This document shows positions 60,549-64,000 of a DNA stretch of 64,000 bases, in pieces. The position numbers were made by a program, and so were the translations under genes. The DNA comes from Pristionchus mayeri (Eukaryota > Nematoda > Chromadorea > Rhabditida > Neodiplogasteridae). The stretch covers positions 25,985,087-26,049,086 of the forward strand of contig BTRK01000001.1 of NCBI GenBank assembly GCA_036245805.1. The letters are read 5' to 3'. Below the pieces are notes generated by a model that worked only from the letters and a program-made list of their open reading frames with translations, made no database searches and was not told where the DNA came from. Each line of letters begins with the position of its first letter. The stretch's first letter is position 1.

Positions 60549-62575
60549 ATTAGGTTGTCCGGAAAATCTTTGTCACTTTTTCAAAACCTTATTTCTTTGA
60601 GGATACAATAGCACGAGTTCAATAATACTTACCATCATTACCAATATGTGCCCAAGGTTCCTTCAACTTATGGATCCCCTCCCTTTAGAACCCATCTGGG
60701 CGCGAGGCAAAGTATTGCTTGATTGCAGCATCGAGACTTCCACGGGAATTGAATGCCATAGCTCTAAGGGAATGAGTCAGGGCTGCGAAAAGCCAGTATT
60801 CCGTTGGTGCCAAGTCAGTAAAATTCGGGCGATGAAGGGAGAACCAACCATCCCTATCCAGTCACTTCTTGCTTGATTTGTTTAGCGACATGAAGACGGG
60901 CGGTTTCGTGCTGATAGTAACCTTTCGTCTCCATCAGGCTTAAACCATCGAGTTATTTCTTTAGATTCTGTAGTTGTGCGATGGTCTTGGCCCCAGTAAT
61001 TAGTATGCCCTTGGTGAGCAGCTGCGATTATATCACGCCATCCCCTCTCCATCAAACAAATATCATGATTTTTAGGTGGCGTAGCTCATATTTGGAGACA
61101 TCCTATGGGGTCTATCCTTCTCCAATCCAATGGGCTCCCCTGTGGATGTTATCGTAGAGGGTCTATCTATCATCCCCTATTATGAGCCGGTCCAGACATC
61201 GATCCCCACCGTAGAGAGTGAGAGAGTTTTGGAATCATCGATTCCGCGTCCAATGTTGGTTTGGGTCAGGTCATGAAGTATGAATAGACTCCCCAAGCTC
61301 CGCCCACCTCTGACACATTTCCCCTTGAAAGCGAGATTTAGGAATCACAAGCTTCATTCTCAATCAAATCACTCGCTTAAAAAAGGATTCGGAAGCTCTT
61401 TCCATTACCTTTCGATATAGCCCTGTCCCGCTGGTAAAAGTATTCTCTGAATAGGTTAGCATACGATAATTAAGTTGCGAAAACGCTGGAAAACGCTGGT
61501 TTGGTGCGCTCAGCGAACATAGACAAACGGGACAAGGCTTGCCTGATAGCATATCGGTATTCTAGTACCTCTATCAAGAAAACTCGATAAAATATTGTTT
61601 CGTTGATTTGTGATTCAAAAGAAACCAGTCCGCGATACACTGATTAGGCGGAGAGAGCGGAGTGCATTCTCTCTCTCCTCTCCTCCCTCTTTTGCATCAG
61701 TTTCTGCCCCGGCGCGTGTAGAGAGCGCAAGGGCCTGCAAAAGAACGCGCTTGCATCCCTTCCTCGTCTTACCTATTGGGGGTGAGGCACATCCGGGAAA
61801 GGGCGAAGCCCTGCCCAAATTTTTGGCGATTTGACTGGAGAGGCAGCGGAATTGGCTCCGCCCCTTTCTTCCTCGTCTCGCTTTTCTGCCGCTTTCCGTT
61901 GACACCTTTTCACGTACTTTATGACCTCTAGCGCGATTCAGAGATGAGATATCGACAAACGGCCAAAAGTATGATCTTATTTGGATCGCAGCGGGCATTT
62001 TGAGCATAGTTAGGGTGGCATAGGTTCATTTCGGCTATACCCATTGTGGTCCCTAAGTATGAATCGACCGATAAGTTTCCTCATTTCAAGGGTTATCAAG
62101 CCTTCCTCTACTGTGCTATGGTGGGCTCGAAGTGTATTGGCCAATTTAAGGACAGTTTGAAATGGGTCCGTTTCCTCAACTTTCTTCAACATTTCCAAAT
62201 TTAACTCACGATGTCTCCCAGATCTATCCTGATCATCGAGGGAAAAGTCATATTCATCGAAGCGATGGATCCAATTCCTGATGGCTTTGTAGAGAGGACA
62301 TGTGTGTCATAAATATTCTTCAGTAGGGAATCCAAATCCTGCATCGTGGTGCGGGATGGAAAGAGGTAAAGCAGAACATGGCGGAAGTGAATTTCGCAAG
62401 GAACATAATTCGATACTCTACTAGGGCATTACTGAAGGGAAGGGAATGGGGAGTTGTTAACTATAAAGGCCCTTCACCGATTGGTATTCACTAGGAAATA
62501 GAGAACGCCAAATTGCACTTGCGACGAGCAGTGTTAAAACAAAGCCAGTGACAAAGACTTTCCGGACAACCTGAT
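60549..62575 (-). mobile_element. Degenerate mariner transposon with terminal inverted repeats and an internal insertion
   Basis: Terminal inverted repeats of about 25 bp: AGGTTGTCCGGAAAATCTTT at 60552 and its near-complement ending at about 62572. TA dinucleotides lie just outside, as expected for Tc1/mariner. The element is about 2.0 kb, longer than the usual 1.3 kb, because roughly 0.6-0.7 kb of unrelated GC-rich DNA (about 61240-61960) interrupts it. The transposase relic reads on the minus strand. Confidence 0.9.
60600..62300 (-). pseudogene. Mariner transposase pseudogene
   Basis: Minus-strand fragments in order match mariner transposase: the N-terminal helix-turn-helix part (DDQDRSGRH, then VEETDPFQTVLKLANTLRAH at about 62100-62250); a catalytic-region piece with GDD, a stop, then TLYDN at about 61165; WRGDGV and ITGAKTIAQLQNLKK at about 60960-61050; HETARLHVAKQ at about 60880; and the C-terminal FTDLAPTEYWLF with ALTHSLRAMAFNSRGSLD at about 60720-60840. 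Several in-frame stops and frame changes separate them, and the second catalytic Asp of the DNARPH motif reads Glu, so it cannot be active. HTH and catalytic parts are split by the insertion. Confidence 0.88.
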
Positions 62576-64000
62576 AGAAATAAATGTATTTCCTTGCCAA
62601 GCATTTACCATTTTTAAATGATTGTTGATTTGAAAACTACCATTATAATATGAGTACGTAATTGAACAATCGCAAATTTTTTTCTGTGAGAAAGACAAAG
62701 TCCACCGACACGATATCCTGACACCGGACAATTCAACAATTATGCATGAATACAAACATTCATTTAGCTCCATCGAGTCTGGTTTTTTCACTTTTATTAG
62801 AAAAGAGATTCCGAAGAAACTACAGGGAGAATCCCCCCTGATCAACTCTCTGCTTTCCCCAATGATGGTCCCCTCGAAATAAACGCGAATGAATAATGAA
62901 ATAGTTCCCCTCCCTCTCTTTTCTCCTCACTTCCTTCACAGTTCATCACTCTCACGAGTAGGGCATCCGCCCATTTTTCTCGTAAATACCGAACAAATGC
63001 ACTCCAATTACTCCAATGGAACTCAGAAAGTGAGTAATCCTGCTAAGTGCTTTTGCACATTCCTGTTAGATAAATTTGTTGTTTGTCATCATGAAGAAGG
63101 TCTCAAATTTGCGCTGTTACAATTACAATTCCACTATTTCTAAGAAATTTTTTTAAAAGTGTGATTCAAATTTTTCGAAATTCTCTATTCTGACATCTCA
63201 TCAAAACAGTTATTTCAAAACAATCCGGGAAAAAAACACTGAAATTCGATGCGAAGGAGTAATGTGATATGGGAGATGTTCTCGTTTCCGCTCTTCGAAG
63301 AATTCATTTGATATTAGGAAAAGAAAGGAGATATTTTTGACCTACTTGTGGGTACAACAATATTAAATTCCGCGTGCTTACCGAGATTTTTGTGGCAAAG
63401 ATCAGACAGAATATTTATGGCATTTGAAATTATTTTTGATTTAACTTGCTACTCAGTAATGTAATGCTAGATTTATGTGCTCATTCTGTATTTTGTTGAC
63501 TTAGACTTGTAAGGGATTTTACATGCGGAAAGATTTGAAGATATTTCGGGCTTGTATTTGCCTTTTCCTTTGCACATATTATCCATGAGCTCTCATGACA
63601 AGTGTCTCCGTACTTTTTCACTCCTACTTGTTGACTCCATCTGAAAAGAGTTCCGTGCAAAATCTCCTAAAAATATTTTCCTTTATATTTTCTTCACTGC
63701 ACGTCCTTAGTTCTGCCTATGATGGCACCCTTCCTTTATTTTGTCTTGAAAAGATCACATTAAAGAGAAAAATTTTTATAGGGAAATTTCAGTCTAAACT
63801 AGGAGTCTCCATAAGACTCAGACATCTTCCGTTTCACTGATTTGCCTACCTCATTCATTTCGGTGTCATCCTCGAATCTGAGTCTCCCCACTGTTTTCAT
63901 TCTCCAGACAGTCTGAGTGAATACTAAGTTAATTTCCCTCTCTCTGTACCAATTCGCGCCTCATCTCGTTACCCTCTTGCCTGGCCATTCTAAGTGTCTT
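62576..64000. other. A/T-rich terminal region without a supported gene
   Basis: About 1.4 kb downstream of the mariner element. I see no exon with confidence. A minus-strand frame at about 63850-63905 begins at an ATG and ends at a GTAGGC donor-like site, which could be the first exon of a gene continuing leftward, but it is too short to judge. Confidence 0.4.

Noticed and set aside
63850..63905. Possible first exon on the minus strand
   Set aside because: Only 17 codons with a donor-like end; nothing downstream on the minus strand could be joined to it with confidence.

Overview
This is a gene-dense window of eukaryotic, very probably nematode, nuclear DNA. The coding sequence is split into many short exons joined by introns of about 47 bp to 1.2 kb, and no prokaryotic signals are present. 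The protein families (an SLC17-type carrier of the worm kind, an FMRFamide-receptor-like GPCR with a worm-style DC motif, RING-like and PH-like proteins) fit a nematode. High intron density and heavy intronic use of a TACGGTA heptamer suggest a diplogastrid such as Pristionchus; that placement is inference. I assembled the gene models by hand from splice signals and reading-frame phase.

Layout. 1-2183: a foldback repeat and GA-rich non-coding DNA. 2184-10802 (+): three tandem paralogous genes, each with a variable, mostly acidic or basic N-terminal part and a C-terminal eight-cysteine RING-like domain. 11133-13395 (-): a 13-exon gene with an N-terminal PH-like domain, convergent with the third RING-like gene. 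13963-17098 (+): a helical protein with a Lys/Asp/Ser tail, possibly NOL11-like. 17359-20875 (+): a KIAA0319-like membrane protein with a foldback MITE in one intron. 21730-34932 (+): a 40-exon TRAPPC9 orthologue whose introns carry a 1.1-kb palindrome and four copies of a dispersed repeat. 36562-40897 (+): a TAF3 orthologue. 41772-48404 (-): an 18-exon SLC17-type transporter. 49714-55604 (-): a class A peptide GPCR. 59461-60329: a 31-bp minisatellite. 60549-62575: a decayed mariner element. The remainder is intergenic.

The genes look like an ordinary chromosomal assortment (TFIID subunit, TRAPP subunit, transporter, receptor, possible nucleolar factor, membrane protein), not a pathway. The only obvious local relationship is the tandem duplication of the RING-like genes. 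I found no convincing new biological system. The most unusual signals are at the RNA-processing and repeat level: a heptamer placed at splice donors, four inferred GC-AG introns, one inferred GG acceptor, several long hairpins, and tRNA-like repeats.
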